DNA of 64,000 nucleotides from CAVUFH01 sp963740835 (GTDB taxonomy: Bacteria; Actinomycetota; Acidimicrobiia; IMCC26256; PALSA-610). The stretch spans positions 1 to 64,000 of the forward strand of contig CAVUFH010000006.1 of NCBI GenBank assembly GCA_963740835.1. The letters are read 5' to 3'. This document shows positions 8,751 through 20,891 of this stretch, piece by piece. The notes under the pieces are model-generated. The model was not told where the DNA came from. It saw nothing but the letters and a program-made list of their open reading frames with translations, and made no database searches. Within the stretch, counting starts at the first letter, position 1. The number at the start of each line of letters is the position of its first letter. A program made the translations under genes and the position numbers.

Positions 8751-9617
8751 TCAGCTGCGCCCGACGTCACGATGGTGGACGGAAGCGGGGTATCCGGCCC
8801 GCTCGAGGCGCGTGGCCAGCTGGTCGGCGATCACGACGCTGCGGTGGCGCCCACCGGTGCAGCCCACGCCGATCGACAGATAGGCCTTGCCCTCCTGCTC
8901 GTAGCCCGGCAGCAGAAGGTCGAAGAGCCGGTCGAGCTCATCGAGGAATTCGCCCGTGCCCGGCTGATCGAGCACATACTCGACGACCTTCTCGTCCTCG
9001 CCGGTGAGCGGGCGCAGCGCTTCGACCCAGTGCGGATTCGGGAGGAAGCGGCAGTCGAGCACGATGTCGACGTCGAGGGGCAAGCCGTGCTTGTAGCCGA
9101 ACGACACGACGTTCACCTGCAGCGCGGTGCCACTCGATTCGACGGGGAACAGCTCCCGCAGGCGATCGCGCAGCTGGTGCACGTTGAGCTGCGACGTGTC
9201 GACGATGATGTCCGCTTCGCCCTTCAGTGACTCGAGCAACACACGCTCGCGCGCGATGCCGTCGCTGACGCGATCCGAATCCGAGAGCGGGTGCCGCCGC
9301 CGCGACGCTTCGTATCGCCGCACGAGCACGTCGTCCGCGGCGTCGAGGAAGAGGATGCGCTCGGTGACGCCGATGCGCTGCAGCTCGTCGAGCGCGGCGG
9401 TGAGGTCCGCGAGGAAATCGCCCGAGCGGACGTCGACCACCAGCGCGTACCGCGATGACGTCTCCTGCCCGCGTGCGAGCTCCGCGACCTTGCCGATCAA
9501 CATGGGCGGCAGGTTGTCGATGACGAAGTAGCCGAGATCCTCCAGCACGTGCGCGGCTTCGGAGCGACCCGCGCCGGACATCCCGGTCACGATCGTCACG
9601 TCGAGGCGTCCACTCAT
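8751..9617 (-). CDS. rapZ: RapZ/YvcJ-family P-loop nucleotide-binding protein
   Basis: Nucleotide-binding protein of the RapZ/YvcJ family. In E. coli RapZ is an RNA adaptor controlling amino-sugar synthesis; the actinobacterial role is less clear. The 288-residue protein has an N-terminal P-loop GMSGAGRSEA (arginine where most ATPases have lysine, as I recall for actinobacterial members), the LEDLGYFVIDNLPP segment, and a conserved C-terminal domain with FGYKHGLP and GCTGGRHRSV. It starts 24 bases after the uvrC stop. The usual followers yvcK and whiA are absent. Confidence 0.92.
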   Translation of the reverse strand: MSGRLDVTIVTGMSGAGRSEAAHVLEDLGYFVIDNLPPMLIGKVAELARGQETSSRYALVVDVRSGDFLADLTAALDELQRIGVTERILFLDAADDVLVRRYEASRRRHPLSDSDRVSDGIARERVLLESLKGEADIIVDTSQLNVHQLRDRLRELFPVESSGTALQVNVVSFGYKHGLPLDVDIVLDCRFLPNPHWVEALRPLTGEDEKVVEYVLDQPGTGEFLDELDRLFDLLLPGYEQEGKAYLSIGVGCTGGRHRSVVIADQLATRLERAGYPASVHHRDVGRS

Positions 9618-9641
9618 GCGGCTGACCCACTCATAACCCCT

Positions 9642-11501
9642 CTATGGTCGCGCGTCGAGGGGGTGGAGCTGGGCGTACACCGCGCGGCCCACCGCCTCCG
9701 GCAGCCACAGGAGCGCCACCAGCTCGGCCTCGTCGAGCGCTCGGAGCTTCTTCACCGAGCCGAACTCGCGTAGCAGGCGGGTCTTGCGGGTGGGGCCGAG
9801 GCCGGGGACGTCGTCGAGGATCGACTTCGTCATCTTCTTGTCGCGCAACTGCCGGTGGTACGTGATCGCGAACCGGTGCGCTTCGTCCCGCACCTGCTGC
9901 AGCAGGTACAGCGCTTCCGAGTCGCGCGCGATGCGCACGGGCTCGTCGAGGCCTGGCAGATATACCTCTTCGAACCGCTTGGCAAGGCTCGCGACCGCGA
10001 TGTCCTCGAGCCCGAGTTCTTCGAGCACGCGCACCGCGACGTTGAGCTGGCCCTTGCCGCCGTCGATCAGCAACAGGTTGGGCGGATAGGCGAAGCGCTT
10101 GCCCGCATGCGCACCTTCGTCGCGCTCGCGCAGGTAGTTGCGGAACCGGCGCGTCAGTACCTCTTCCATCGAAGCGAAGTCGTCCTGGCCGGCGAGCGAC
10201 TTCACCTTGAACCGCCGATAGTCGCTGCGCTTCGGGAGCCCGTCCTCCATCACGACCATCGACGCCACGATCTCGGTGCCCTGCAAGTTGGAGATGTCGA
10301 AGCACTCGATGCGTAGGGGCGCCTCGGGCAGGTCGAGTGCGTCTTGCAACGCGAGCAGCGCCCGCGCCCGCGCGTTGTGGTCCGACGCGCGGCGCAACTT
10401 GTGCCGCGCGAACGCTTCGCGCGCGTTCAGCGTCGCCGTCGACAGCAGCTCGCGCTTGCCGCCGCGCTGCGGCACGCGGATCCGCACCTTCGAACCGCGG
10501 TTGTGCGAGAGGAATTCCTCATAGAGCGCGTGGTCCTCGGGTTCGACCGGTACGAGGATCTCTTTCGGCACCAACGGCGCATCGGCATACAGCTGCTCGA
10601 CGAGGCGCGCGACGAGTGCGGGCGGCTCGACGTCCTCGACCTTGTCGACGATCAGCCCTTTGCGGCCGACGACCCGGCCCTTGCGGACGTAGAAGACCTG
10701 CACGCTCGCTTCCAGGTCGTCCTCGTCGATGCCGAGCAGATCGAAGTCCTCTTCACGGCTCGCGACCATCTGCTGGCGCTCGATCGCCTTGCGCACACTG
10801 CCGAGCTGATCCCGGATGCGCGCCGCGAGCTCGAACTCGAGTTGCGACGCCGCGTCGTTCATGCGCTGCTCGAGCCGCTTCAGCACCGCGTCGTGCTCGC
10901 CGTCGAGGAAGTCGATCAGCTCCGCGACGAGCTTGTCGTACTCCTCATGGTCGATCGCGTCGACACACGGCGCCGCGCACTTCTCGATGTGCGCGTAGAG
11001 GCACGGCCGGCCCAAGCGGTGGTGCCGGTCGAACTTGGCCTTTGTGCACGTCCGGATCGGGAACGTGCGCAGCAGGAGATCGAGCGTCTCGCGAATCGCG
11101 TAGGCGTGCGCGTACGGGCCGAAGTAACGGACGCCCTTGCGCTTCTGCGCGCGCAGCACCATCGCGCGCGGCCACTCCTCGTCCAAGGTGACCGCGAGGT
11201 ACGGATACGACTTGTCGTCCTTCAGGCGGATGTTGAAACGCGGCCGGTGCTGCTTGATGAGGTTGAACTCGAGGAAGAACGCCTCGACCTCATTGGCAGC
11301 CACGATCCACTCGACCCGTTCCGCCGCCTGCACCATCTGCCGCGTGCGTTCCTGCAGCAGGTACGGCTGGAGGAAGTAGTTCGACAGGCGACTGCGCAGG
11401 CTCTTCGCCTTCCCGACATAGATCACCCGACCTTCGGCGTCGAAGAACTGATACGAGCCGGGCGCGTCGGGAATGCTGCCGGTCTCGGGGCGAGCGACCA
11501 T
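9642..11501 (-). CDS. uvrC: UvrABC system protein C (excinuclease subunit)
   Basis: Nuclease subunit making both incisions in nucleotide excision repair. From ATG 11501 the protein is 619 residues. It has an N-terminal GIY-YIG domain (GSYQFFDAEGRVIYVGKAKS), a cysteine cluster (CTKAKFDRHHRLGRPCLYA), a UVR motif region and a C-terminal RNase H-like and helix-hairpin-helix part (DDVPGLGPTRKTRLL). A longer open frame runs far upstream but is antisense to the channel gene. It is separated by 39 bases from the divergent channel gene. Confidence 0.96.
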   Translation of the reverse strand: MVARPETGSIPDAPGSYQFFDAEGRVIYVGKAKSLRSRLSNYFLQPYLLQERTRQMVQAAERVEWIVAANEVEAFFLEFNLIKQHRPRFNIRLKDDKSYPYLAVTLDEEWPRAMVLRAQKRKGVRYFGPYAHAYAIRETLDLLLRTFPIRTCTKAKFDRHHRLGRPCLYAHIEKCAAPCVDAIDHEEYDKLVAELIDFLDGEHDAVLKRLEQRMNDAASQLEFELAARIRDQLGSVRKAIERQQMVASREEDFDLLGIDEDDLEASVQVFYVRKGRVVGRKGLIVDKVEDVEPPALVARLVEQLYADAPLVPKEILVPVEPEDHALYEEFLSHNRGSKVRIRVPQRGGKRELLSTATLNAREAFARHKLRRASDHNARARALLALQDALDLPEAPLRIECFDISNLQGTEIVASMVVMEDGLPKRSDYRRFKVKSLAGQDDFASMEEVLTRRFRNYLRERDEGAHAGKRFAYPPNLLLIDGGKGQLNVAVRVLEELGLEDIAVASLAKRFEEVYLPGLDEPVRIARDSEALYLLQQVRDEAHRFAITYHRQLRDKKMTKSILDDVPGLGPTRKTRLLREFGSVKKLRALDEAELVALLWLPEAVGRAVYAQLHPLDARP

Positions 11502-11540
11502 GCCTCCATTGTCGCGGCCCCGGATGGGAGGATCGGTCCC

Positions 11541-12305
11541 GTGGGCGACGACATCGGTGAGCACAGAGGAAGCGAGGTCGAGGCGAGCCTGGAGGAGCGC
11601 GGCCTCGTCGACGTCGAAGGTGACGGCCTGTACGACCGCTACCTCCTCGCCCTCGGCCTGCTGATCTGCGTGATCATCGTCTTCGCCTTCACGAGCGACG
11701 GCGATCTCGGGCGGCTGGTGACCGTCGCCGTCGAAGGCGTCACCCTGCTCGTCATCCTCCGATCTTCCCGGGTGCACCAGCGGGTGCTCCTGGTGCTCGC
11801 GGTGATTGTGGGGCTGGCGGTGGTGTTCTGCGTAGTGGCGGTCCTGCTCGACGACAGTCTCGGCAAGCGCGCGCCCTTGCTCGTGGGCGGCCTGCTCGCC
11901 GTTGTCGGCCCGCCCGTGATCATGCGCCGCCTGCTCTCGCACCATCGCATCGACCTCACGACCGTTGCCGGCGCGCTCTGTGTGTACCTGCTCGCCGGCC
12001 TCTTCTTCTCGTACGTGTTCTGGTTCCTCGGCGAGGTGGACCCGCCGTTCTTCGCCCAGCACATCGTTCCGACCGGCCTCGACTACGTGTACTTCAGCTT
12101 CGTGACGCTGGCGACCCTGGGATACGGCGACCTCACACCGATCAGCGACCTCGGGCGCATGCTGGCCGTCACCGAAGCGATCGCCGGTCAGCTGTATCTG
12201 GTGAGCGCGGTCGCCCTCCTCGTAGGCAACCTGGGTCGGACCCGCACCGAGGCCGCACCTCCGGCCGCCAACCGGCCGCTGAGCCGGCGCGCCCGCGGCC
12301 AGTGA
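11541..12305 (+). CDS. Potassium-channel-like membrane protein
   Basis: Integral membrane protein of 254 residues with a K+ selectivity filter, TLGYGD at 192-197, followed by a pore-lining last helix. Ahead of it are several hydrophobic segments (about 27-45, 52-67, 70-88, 96-112 and 123-140), so the fold resembles a six-helix channel without an obvious charged voltage sensor. The start is GTG 11541 with GGGAGG about ten bases upstream. No regulatory RCK/TrkA-N domain is attached and the C-terminal tail is short and basic. It is divergent from uvrC. Ion selectivity is inferred from the filter only. Confidence 0.8.
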   Translation: MGDDIGEHRGSEVEASLEERGLVDVEGDGLYDRYLLALGLLICVIIVFAFTSDGDLGRLVTVAVEGVTLLVILRSSRVHQRVLLVLAVIVGLAVVFCVVAVLLDDSLGKRAPLLVGGLLAVVGPPVIMRRLLSHHRIDLTTVAGALCVYLLAGLFFSYVFWFLGEVDPPFFAQHIVPTGLDYVYFSFVTLATLGYGDLTPISDLGRMLAVTEAIAGQLYLVSAVALLVGNLGRTRTEAAPPAANRPLSRRARGQ

Positions 12306-12329
12306 TCGTGGAACGTACGGGAATGCTTC

Positions 12330-12344
12330 CACTCGACATGAGTG
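12330..12344. promoter_or_regulatory. Short inverted repeat upstream of nadA
   Basis: CACTC and GAGTG are separated by GACAT in the 175-base gap before nadA, followed at once by an AT-richer TTATGGT that might belong to a -10 region. It is the only symmetric element seen in the gap. An operator for NAD-biosynthesis control is possible but unsupported beyond position. Confidence 0.25.
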
Positions 12345-12480
12345 TTATGGTCCTACGAACGGCCGGCCCGGTATCCGGCCTCACATAATCCCGCTCCGAG
12401 GCCGACACCCCCGCGGTGCTGGCGACCGGGCTGCCACCCGCCGGCCGTTGAGGAGCAACCCCTTCACGGGGAGGCCCCAC

Positions 12481-13575
12481 ATGCTGCGTCTTCAGGTTCC
12501 ACTCCCGGACGACTACACCCTCGCGACGGACGACGAGATCGTCGCTCGTATCGCCTCGGCCAAGACCGCGCTCGGTGACCGCCTCCTGATCCTCGGTCAC
12601 CATTACCAGCGGGACGAAGTCATCCGTTGGGCCGATGCCATCGGGGACTCGTTCAAGCTCGCCCGCTTCGCGGCGGACAACGACCACGCCACCGACATCG
12701 TCTTCTGCGGTGTCCACTTCATGGCCGAGTCCGCAGACGTGCTCACCGGCGACCAGCAGCGCGTCATCCTCCCCGACCTGAACGCGGGCTGCTCGATGGC
12801 CGATATGGCGAACATCGACCAGGTCGAGGAGGCATGGGAGGAGATCGCCGGCATCACCGCGATCGACCGCGTCGTGCCGATCACGTACATGAACTCGTCG
12901 GCCGCGCTCAAGGCGTTCGTCGGACGCAACGGCGGTGCGGTCTGCACGTCCTCGAACGCGCGTGCAGTGCTCGAGTGGGCGTTCGCGCGCGGCGACAAGG
13001 TCCTGTTCTTCCCCGACCAGCACCTCGGCCGCAACACGGGCTACGCGATGGGCTTCGACGAGTCCGACATGCGCGTGTGGGATCCGCGCCACGAGCTCGG
13101 CGGCCTCGAGGAGCGCGATGTCAAGGGTGCGACGTTCCTGCTGTGGAAGGGTCACTGCTCCGTGCACCAGCGGTTCCGGCCCGCGCACGTGGACACGGCA
13201 CGCGCCGAGCATCCCGGCATCGAGATCATCGTGCACCCCGAGTGCGCGCACGATGTGGTGGAGATGGCCGACCGGGTTGGTTCGACCGAGCGCATCCAGG
13301 ACTGGGTGCAGGACGCCGCTCCGGGATCGGCGCTGGCGATCGGCACCGAGATCCACATGGTGCAGCGCCTCGCCGCGCAGCATCCCGACAAGACGATCGT
13401 CTCCCTCGACCCGCTCGTGTGCCCGTGCTCGACGATGTTCCGCATCGACGGACCGCACCTCGCGTGGGTCCTCGAGAACCTCGTCGCCGGCACCATCGTG
13501 AACCAGATCGTTGTCGACGCCGACACGAGCGATTGGGCCAAGGTCGCGCTCGAGCGGATGCTCGCCATCACCTGA
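12481..13575 (+). CDS. nadA: Quinolinate synthase
   Basis: Iron-sulfur enzyme condensing iminoaspartate with dihydroxyacetone phosphate to quinolinate in NAD synthesis. The 364-residue protein shows the ILGHHYQRDEV substrate motif, cysteines around FCGVHFMAE, the PECAHDV region and the C-terminal LVCPCSTMFRI cluster motif. ATG 12481 is preferred to an upstream TTG because GGGGAGG (12468-12474) is correctly spaced to it. No nadB or nadC follows. The next gene is convergent and only 12 bases away. Confidence 0.95.
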   Translation: MLRLQVPLPDDYTLATDDEIVARIASAKTALGDRLLILGHHYQRDEVIRWADAIGDSFKLARFAADNDHATDIVFCGVHFMAESADVLTGDQQRVILPDLNAGCSMADMANIDQVEEAWEEIAGITAIDRVVPITYMNSSAALKAFVGRNGGAVCTSSNARAVLEWAFARGDKVLFFPDQHLGRNTGYAMGFDESDMRVWDPRHELGGLEERDVKGATFLLWKGHCSVHQRFRPAHVDTARAEHPGIEIIVHPECAHDVVEMADRVGSTERIQDWVQDAAPGSALAIGTEIHMVQRLAAQHPDKTIVSLDPLVCPCSTMFRIDGPHLAWVLENLVAGTIVNQIVVDADTSDWAKVALERMLAIT

Positions 13576-13587
13576 CGGCAGAGCTGT

Positions 13588-14343
13588 TCACACGATTTTG
13601 CGGGCCACCATCAGCAACAGGCGCGGGATGGAACGCGCGTCCCGGTACTCCTGCGCCTTGGCGAGGAAGCCTTCGGGCGGCTCCGGCTCTTCCATGCGTT
13701 CGATCAGCAGTCCGTGACGCGCCATCACGTTGACGTAGTGCGAGAGCGGCCGGTGGATGAACGGGAGCACGACGCCTGGCGCGAGCTGCTCCATCGTCAC
13801 GTCCGGAACGAGGTACGGCCCGACCCGCCAGTACTGCTCGTCGAGGTCGACGTCGATCACCCAGCCGCTGTTGGGTGACTGCAGCAACGGGTGGTTGAGC
13901 ATGAAGACGAAGCGGCCGCCCGGCGCGAGCACGCGCCCCACCTCGGCGATCGCGGCCTCGTAACCGACGATGTGCTCGAACACCAGACACGCGATCGCGG
14001 CGTCGAACGTTGCATCGCGGAACGAAAGGCCTTCGGCCGAGCCGCGTACGTAGCACGGGCCGCCGCCCCGCTCCTGCGCGACCATGATCTGCCCCGCGGT
14101 CGGATCGGTGCCCACGACGAGCTCCGCACGGTTCCGGCACGCGAGCCGCGCGATCTGTCCTTCGCCCGTGCCGACGTCGACGACACGCTGCGCCCCGGCG
14201 AGGCACTCGGCCGCGAGCGGGAGGATCTGCTCCTCGTACTCGGGATCGGCGCCATCGGTGAAGCCATCCTGCCACCACTGGGAGTTGCGCTCCCAGAGGT
14301 CGCCGTCGGGATCGTCGGCCGTGTCGTCGCGTCCGTAGCGCAC
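13588..14343 (-). CDS. Class I SAM-dependent methyltransferase
   Basis: Predicted cytoplasmic methyltransferase of 251 residues with motif I VVDVGTGEGQ, an acidic GTDPTAGQ strand end, and a UbiE/type-11-like core (LVFEHIVGYEAAIAEVGRVL). The substrate cannot be told from the sequence. It starts at GTG 14343, nine bases after the DUF3224 gene stop, and is the last gene of the coaE/uvrB/uvrA run. Its C-terminus nearly abuts nadA, which converges on it. Confidence 0.85.
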   Translation of the reverse strand: MRYGRDDTADDPDGDLWERNSQWWQDGFTDGADPEYEEQILPLAAECLAGAQRVVDVGTGEGQIARLACRNRAELVVGTDPTAGQIMVAQERGGGPCYVRGSAEGLSFRDATFDAAIACLVFEHIVGYEAAIAEVGRVLAPGGRFVFMLNHPLLQSPNSGWVIDVDLDEQYWRVGPYLVPDVTMEQLAPGVVLPFIHRPLSHYVNVMARHGLLIERMEEPEPPEGFLAKAQEYRDARSIPRLLLMVARKIV

Positions 14344-14352
14344 GACCTCTCG

Positions 14353-14745
14353 TCAGCCGATCTCGTAGTCGAGAGTCAGCGTGTGCGCGCCGTCGGGGGC
14401 GATATCGATCGTGCCCGCGCCGCGGATGCCCGTGAGCGCGCCGGTACCCGAACCCTGCACCACGACGAGATCGAGCCGCGGCGTGCCGCCGTTGTTGTTG
14501 GCCGAGTGCTGCATCGCGAAGGTGCCGGCGCGGCCCTGCAGCGTGACGTCGAAGCGCTCGACCGCGACGTACGCCAACGGGCCCGCGTCGTTGTGCACCG
14601 ACATCATCTCCACGACGCTCGTGCCCGCGACGTCACCGGTGAAGGTCTTGGCGATCGTGGCCCGCGAGAAGCGCGAGCCCTCGGATCCACTCGGCGGCTG
14701 CTCGTCGAAGCTATCGAGGGTGAAGGGCGCAACCGCAGTAGCCAT
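14353..14745 (-). CDS. DUF3224 domain-containing protein
   Basis: Small 130-residue protein of unknown function matching the DUF3224 family as I recall it: an all-beta, lipocalin-like single domain (VAPFTLDSFDEQ; TFTGDVAGTSVVEMMS; SGTGALTGIRGAGTI). No signal peptide or cofactor motif is seen. It starts three bases after the uvrA stop and is followed after nine bases by a methyltransferase gene, so it is probably co-transcribed with uvrA. No repair role is known for this family. Confidence 0.75.
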   Translation of the reverse strand: MATAVAPFTLDSFDEQPPSGSEGSRFSRATIAKTFTGDVAGTSVVEMMSVHNDAGPLAYVAVERFDVTLQGRAGTFAMQHSANNNGGTPRLDLVVVQGSGTGALTGIRGAGTIDIAPDGAHTLTLDYEIG

Positions 14746-14748
14746 GCG

Positions 14749-17622
<2,874 letters not shown>

Positions 17623-17670
17623 GGTCGAACATGTGTTCGCTGATTCCGGACCCCGGTTCCGAGCGGGAAT

Positions 17671-18096
17671 TCACGCCTCGGCGTCGAGCTCGTGGAGCCG
17701 GCGCGCCATGCCCCGGATGAGCGAGTCACGGAGCGGAGGGATCTCTTCGAGCGCGAGCCGGAAGTTCTCGCGGTTGAACACCGCGCACGCGACCGCGGTC
17801 GCGGCCGTGACGCTGGCGTTGCGCGGCGCCTCGTCGAAGAGCGCGAGCTCCCCGAAGAAGCCGCCGGGCCCGAGCCGGGCGACTTCGCGACCGCGGCGCA
17901 GGACTTCGACCTCGCCTTGCGCGACGAGGAAGAACTCGTTGCCGAGGTCACCCTCGTGGACGATCTCGGTGCCGGCTTCGACCGCGCGCAGCTCGGCCCG
18001 CGCCAACAGGTCCTCGAGTTCCGGTTCGGAACACGCACCGAACGTGGGCACCTGCTGCAAGTAGGTGAGCAGCAGGGCCTTGTCGTAGCCGTCCAT
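17671..18096 (-). CDS. Single-domain cyclic-nucleotide-binding protein
   Basis: A 141-residue protein made of one cNMP-binding (CAP_ED) fold. The phosphate-binding cassette region reads GGFFGELALFDEAPRNASVTA, close to the canonical FGE(L/I)AL...R(S/T)A pattern. The entry strand EIVHEGDLGNEFFLVAQGEVEV is typical. There is no DNA-binding, kinase, cyclase or membrane domain, so it is either a stand-alone sensor or binds a partner. It sits between uvrB and uvrA, 42 and 48 bases from each, so co-expression with excision repair is likely. Whether it binds cAMP or another ligand is unknown. Confidence 0.85.
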   Translation of the reverse strand: MDGYDKALLLTYLQQVPTFGACSEPELEDLLARAELRAVEAGTEIVHEGDLGNEFFLVAQGEVEVLRRGREVARLGPGGFFGELALFDEAPRNASVTAATAVACAVFNRENFRLALEEIPPLRDSLIRGMARRLHELDAEA

Positions 18097-18138
18097 TGAT
18101 GCACCTCCGCGATCCGGGTCGCGGCGGAGACTAGAGGG

Positions 18139-20172
18139 CTAGCCAACCTCGCGCAGCTCCCGTTTCAGTTCGTGGATCTCGTCGCGCAGGCGGGCCGCCT
18201 CTTCGAAACGGAGATCACGAGACGCGTCCTGCATGTCGTCGGTGAGGCTTTGGATGAGCCGGGCCAGCTCGTCGCGCGGGAGATCGAGCCGATCGGACGC
18301 CTTGGCGTTGACGCGGCTGCGACCGCGCCCGCGGCCGCGATTGGCCGCGGGCCGCACATCGTCGTCGCTGTCGCGCAGACGGATCATCTCGAGGATGTCG
18401 GTGACCTTCTTGCGCACGGTCTGCGGGTCGATACCGTGCTCCTCGTTGTACGCGAGCTGCTTCTGCCGCCGCCGCATCGTCTCCGAGATCGCGTGTTGCA
18501 TGGAGTCCGTCATCTGGTCGGCGTACATGATCACCTGACCATCGACGTTGCGCGCGGCGCGCCCGATCGTCTGGATCAACGACGTGGACGATCGGAGGAA
18601 CCCTTCCTTGTCGGCGTCCAGGATCGCGACGAGCGACACCTCAGGAAGGTCGAGGCCTTCTCGGAGGAGGTTGATGCCGACGAGCACGTCGAACTCACCG
18701 AGCCGCAACGACCGCAGGATCTCGATACGCTCGAGCGTGTCGACCTCGGAGTGCAGGTAGCGCACGCGGATCCCGAGCTCGAGCAGGTAGTCGGTGAGGT
18801 CCTCCGACATCTTCTTCGTGAGCGTCGTGACGAGTACGCGCTGATCCGCTTCGGTGCGGAGGTGGATCTCGGCGATGAGGTCGTCGATCTGGCCCTTGGT
18901 CGGCTTCACGATCACCTCCGGATCGATCAGCCCGGTGGGGCGCACGACCTGCTCGACCACCTGGGTGGACATCTCGAGCTCGTAGGGGCTGGGCGTGGCC
19001 GACATGAACATCACCTGGTTGACGCGCTCGATGAACTCCTCGAAGCGCAACGGCCGGTTGTCCATCGCGGACGGAAGACGGAACCCGTGCCCGACGAGCG
19101 TTTCCTTGCGCGAGCGGTCACCTTCGAACTGACCGTGCAGCTGCGGGATCGCCTGGTGCGATTCGTCGAGGATGCACAGCCAGTCGTCGGGGAAGTAGTC
19201 GAGCAAGGTGTAGGGCGGTTGGTGGCGCTGCCGCCCGTCGAGATGCATCGAATAGTTCTCGACGCCGGCGCAGCTTCCGACCTCACGGAGCATTTCGAGG
19301 TCGTAGGTGGTGCGCATGCGCAGGCGTTGCGCTTCGAGCAGCTTGCCCTGTTCCTCGAGCTCCGCCAACCGCACGATCAGCTCGGCCTCGATGCCCTCGA
19401 TCGCTTCCTTCAGGCGCTCTTCGTCCGTGACGTAGTGCGACGCCGGGAACAGCGCGAGCGATTGGAGCTCCTCGACGATCTCGCCGGTGAGCGGATCGAC
19501 GCTCGCGATGCGCTCCACCTCGTCACCGAACAAGGAGATGCGCAGCGCCTTCTCCTCGTACGACGGGAACACCTCGATGGTGTCGCCGCGCACCCGGAAC
19601 TTGTTGCGAGTGAAGCCGACGTCGTTGCGCTCGTACTGCAGCTCGACCAGGCGGCGCAGGATGGAGCGCTGATCGCGCTCCTCCCCCACCTCGAGCATGA
19701 GCAGCTGCTTGGCGTACATCTCGGGTGAACCGAGGCCGTAGATCGCGCTGACCGAGGCGACGATGATGACGTCGCGGCGGCTCAGAAGCGCGCTCGTGGC
19801 CGAGTGGCGCAGCCGGTCGATCTCGTCGTTGATCGAGCTGTCCTTCTCGATGTACGTATCGGTCGTCGGCAGGTACGCCTCGGGCTGGTAGTAGTCGTAG
19901 TAGGAGACGAAGTACTCGACCCGGTTCTTCGGGAACAGCTCCCGAAACTCGGCCGCGAGCTGCGCGGCGAGGCTCTTGTTCGGGGCCATCACCAGCGTCG
20001 GCCGGTTGGCCTGGGCGATCACGTTCGCGATCGCGAACGACTTCCCAGAGCCGGTGATGCCGAGCAGCGTCTGGAATTTGTCGCCTCGAGTGACGCCGTC
20101 GACCATGGCCGCGATCGATTCGGGCTGGTCTCCCGCGGGCGCGAGGTCGCTGACGAGCTCGAAGTCGGGCAT
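18139..20172 (-). CDS. uvrB: UvrABC system protein B
   Basis: DNA-loading helicase-like subunit of nucleotide excision repair. The 677-residue protein has Walker A GITGSGKS, the beta-hairpin region FVSYYDYYQPEAYLP, DE-box LCILDESH, helicase motif VI IQTIGRAARN and a C-terminal UVR motif that binds UvrC. ATG 20172 is the family start; a longer frame adds eight unconserved residues. It follows coaE by 35 bases and leads into the cNMP-binding gene and uvrA. Confidence 0.97.
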   Translation of the reverse strand: MPDFELVSDLAPAGDQPESIAAMVDGVTRGDKFQTLLGITGSGKSFAIANVIAQANRPTLVMAPNKSLAAQLAAEFRELFPKNRVEYFVSYYDYYQPEAYLPTTDTYIEKDSSINDEIDRLRHSATSALLSRRDVIIVASVSAIYGLGSPEMYAKQLLMLEVGEERDQRSILRRLVELQYERNDVGFTRNKFRVRGDTIEVFPSYEEKALRISLFGDEVERIASVDPLTGEIVEELQSLALFPASHYVTDEERLKEAIEGIEAELIVRLAELEEQGKLLEAQRLRMRTTYDLEMLREVGSCAGVENYSMHLDGRQRHQPPYTLLDYFPDDWLCILDESHQAIPQLHGQFEGDRSRKETLVGHGFRLPSAMDNRPLRFEEFIERVNQVMFMSATPSPYELEMSTQVVEQVVRPTGLIDPEVIVKPTKGQIDDLIAEIHLRTEADQRVLVTTLTKKMSEDLTDYLLELGIRVRYLHSEVDTLERIEILRSLRLGEFDVLVGINLLREGLDLPEVSLVAILDADKEGFLRSSTSLIQTIGRAARNVDGQVIMYADQMTDSMQHAISETMRRRQKQLAYNEEHGIDPQTVRKKVTDILEMIRLRDSDDDVRPAANRGRGRGRSRVNAKASDRLDLPRDELARLIQSLTDDMQDASRDLRFEEAARLRDEIHELKRELREVG

Positions 20173-20207
20173 CCGGCGATGGTACCGACGTAACAAGACA
20201 GGAATGG

Positions 20208-20825
20208 TCAGGGTTTCGCGGGTGTTTCCTTCGCCTTCTCCTGCGCCTGTTGCCGCAGCGCGGCCCAGACCCGCTCGACCTGCGATTCGAGGTTCGCGAG
20301 GTCCCCCGAATTGTCGAGGACCCAGGTTGCGATGGCCCGGCGTTCCTCGTCGGTCGCCTGCAGCCCCATGCGCCGCTCGGCGTCGTCGCGCGGGATGCCG
20401 CGCGGCTCGAGGCGGTCGAGACGCTGCGCTTTGGGGGTCTCGACGACGATCACCGCGTCGTACTGCAGGCCCCGCTTGGACTCGACGAGCAGGGGCACGT
20501 CGTGGACGACGATGCCGTCCTCGGGCGCCGCGGCGACCTGCCGCAGGAACTCCTCACCGATGGCCGGATGCGTGATCGCCTCGAGATCCCGCTTCGCTGC
20601 GTCGGTACCGAATGCCCGCGCCGCAAGCTCCGCCCGGTCCAGCGAACCGTCGGGCCGGAGGATCTCCGGGCCGAACCGCTCGACCAGTTTCTCGAGTGCC
20701 GGCGTCCCGGGTTCGACGACCTGGCGCGCGATGAGATCGGCGTCGACAACGACCGCGCCCCGCGCCGTGAGCAACGCGGCCACCGTCGATTTCCCCGACC
20801 CGATGCCGCCGGTCAACCCCACCAT
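20208..20825 (-). CDS. coaE: Dephospho-CoA kinase
   Basis: Last enzyme of coenzyme A synthesis, phosphorylating dephospho-CoA at the 3'-hydroxyl. The 205-residue protein opens with the P-loop GLTGGIGSGKST, followed by VVDADLIARQVV and HDVPLLVE, as in the family. Start ATG 20825. Longer open reading upstream lacks similarity. coaE next to rpsA/polA and uvrB is a familiar actinobacterial neighbourhood. A convergent-type gap and a divergent AbiEi-like gene lie upstream. Confidence 0.94.
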   Translation of the reverse strand: MVGLTGGIGSGKSTVAALLTARGAVVVDADLIARQVVEPGTPALEKLVERFGPEILRPDGSLDRAELAARAFGTDAAKRDLEAITHPAIGEEFLRQVAAAPEDGIVVHDVPLLVESKRGLQYDAVIVVETPKAQRLDRLEPRGIPRDDAERRMGLQATDEERRAIATWVLDNSGDLANLESQVERVWAALRQQAQEKAKETPAKP

Positions 20826-20891
20826 CAACACGCCGCGGAGGTTAGCGACGCCGCCGTCGAGCACGCGTGTGGAGCGTCCGTCACGTGCTGG

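Noticed and set aside
6500..9007. An 835-residue plus-strand frame across pgk and gap
   Set aside because: Antisense to two certain glycolytic genes; serine/arginine/proline-rich with no domain.
10344..12305. A 653-residue plus-strand frame ending with the channel
   Set aside because: The part before 11541 is antisense to uvrC and has no membrane or channel features.
9642..12332. A single 896-residue minus-strand frame covering uvrC and far upstream
   Set aside because: Only residues from 11501 onward match UvrC. The upstream part is antisense to the channel gene, a by-product of high GC.
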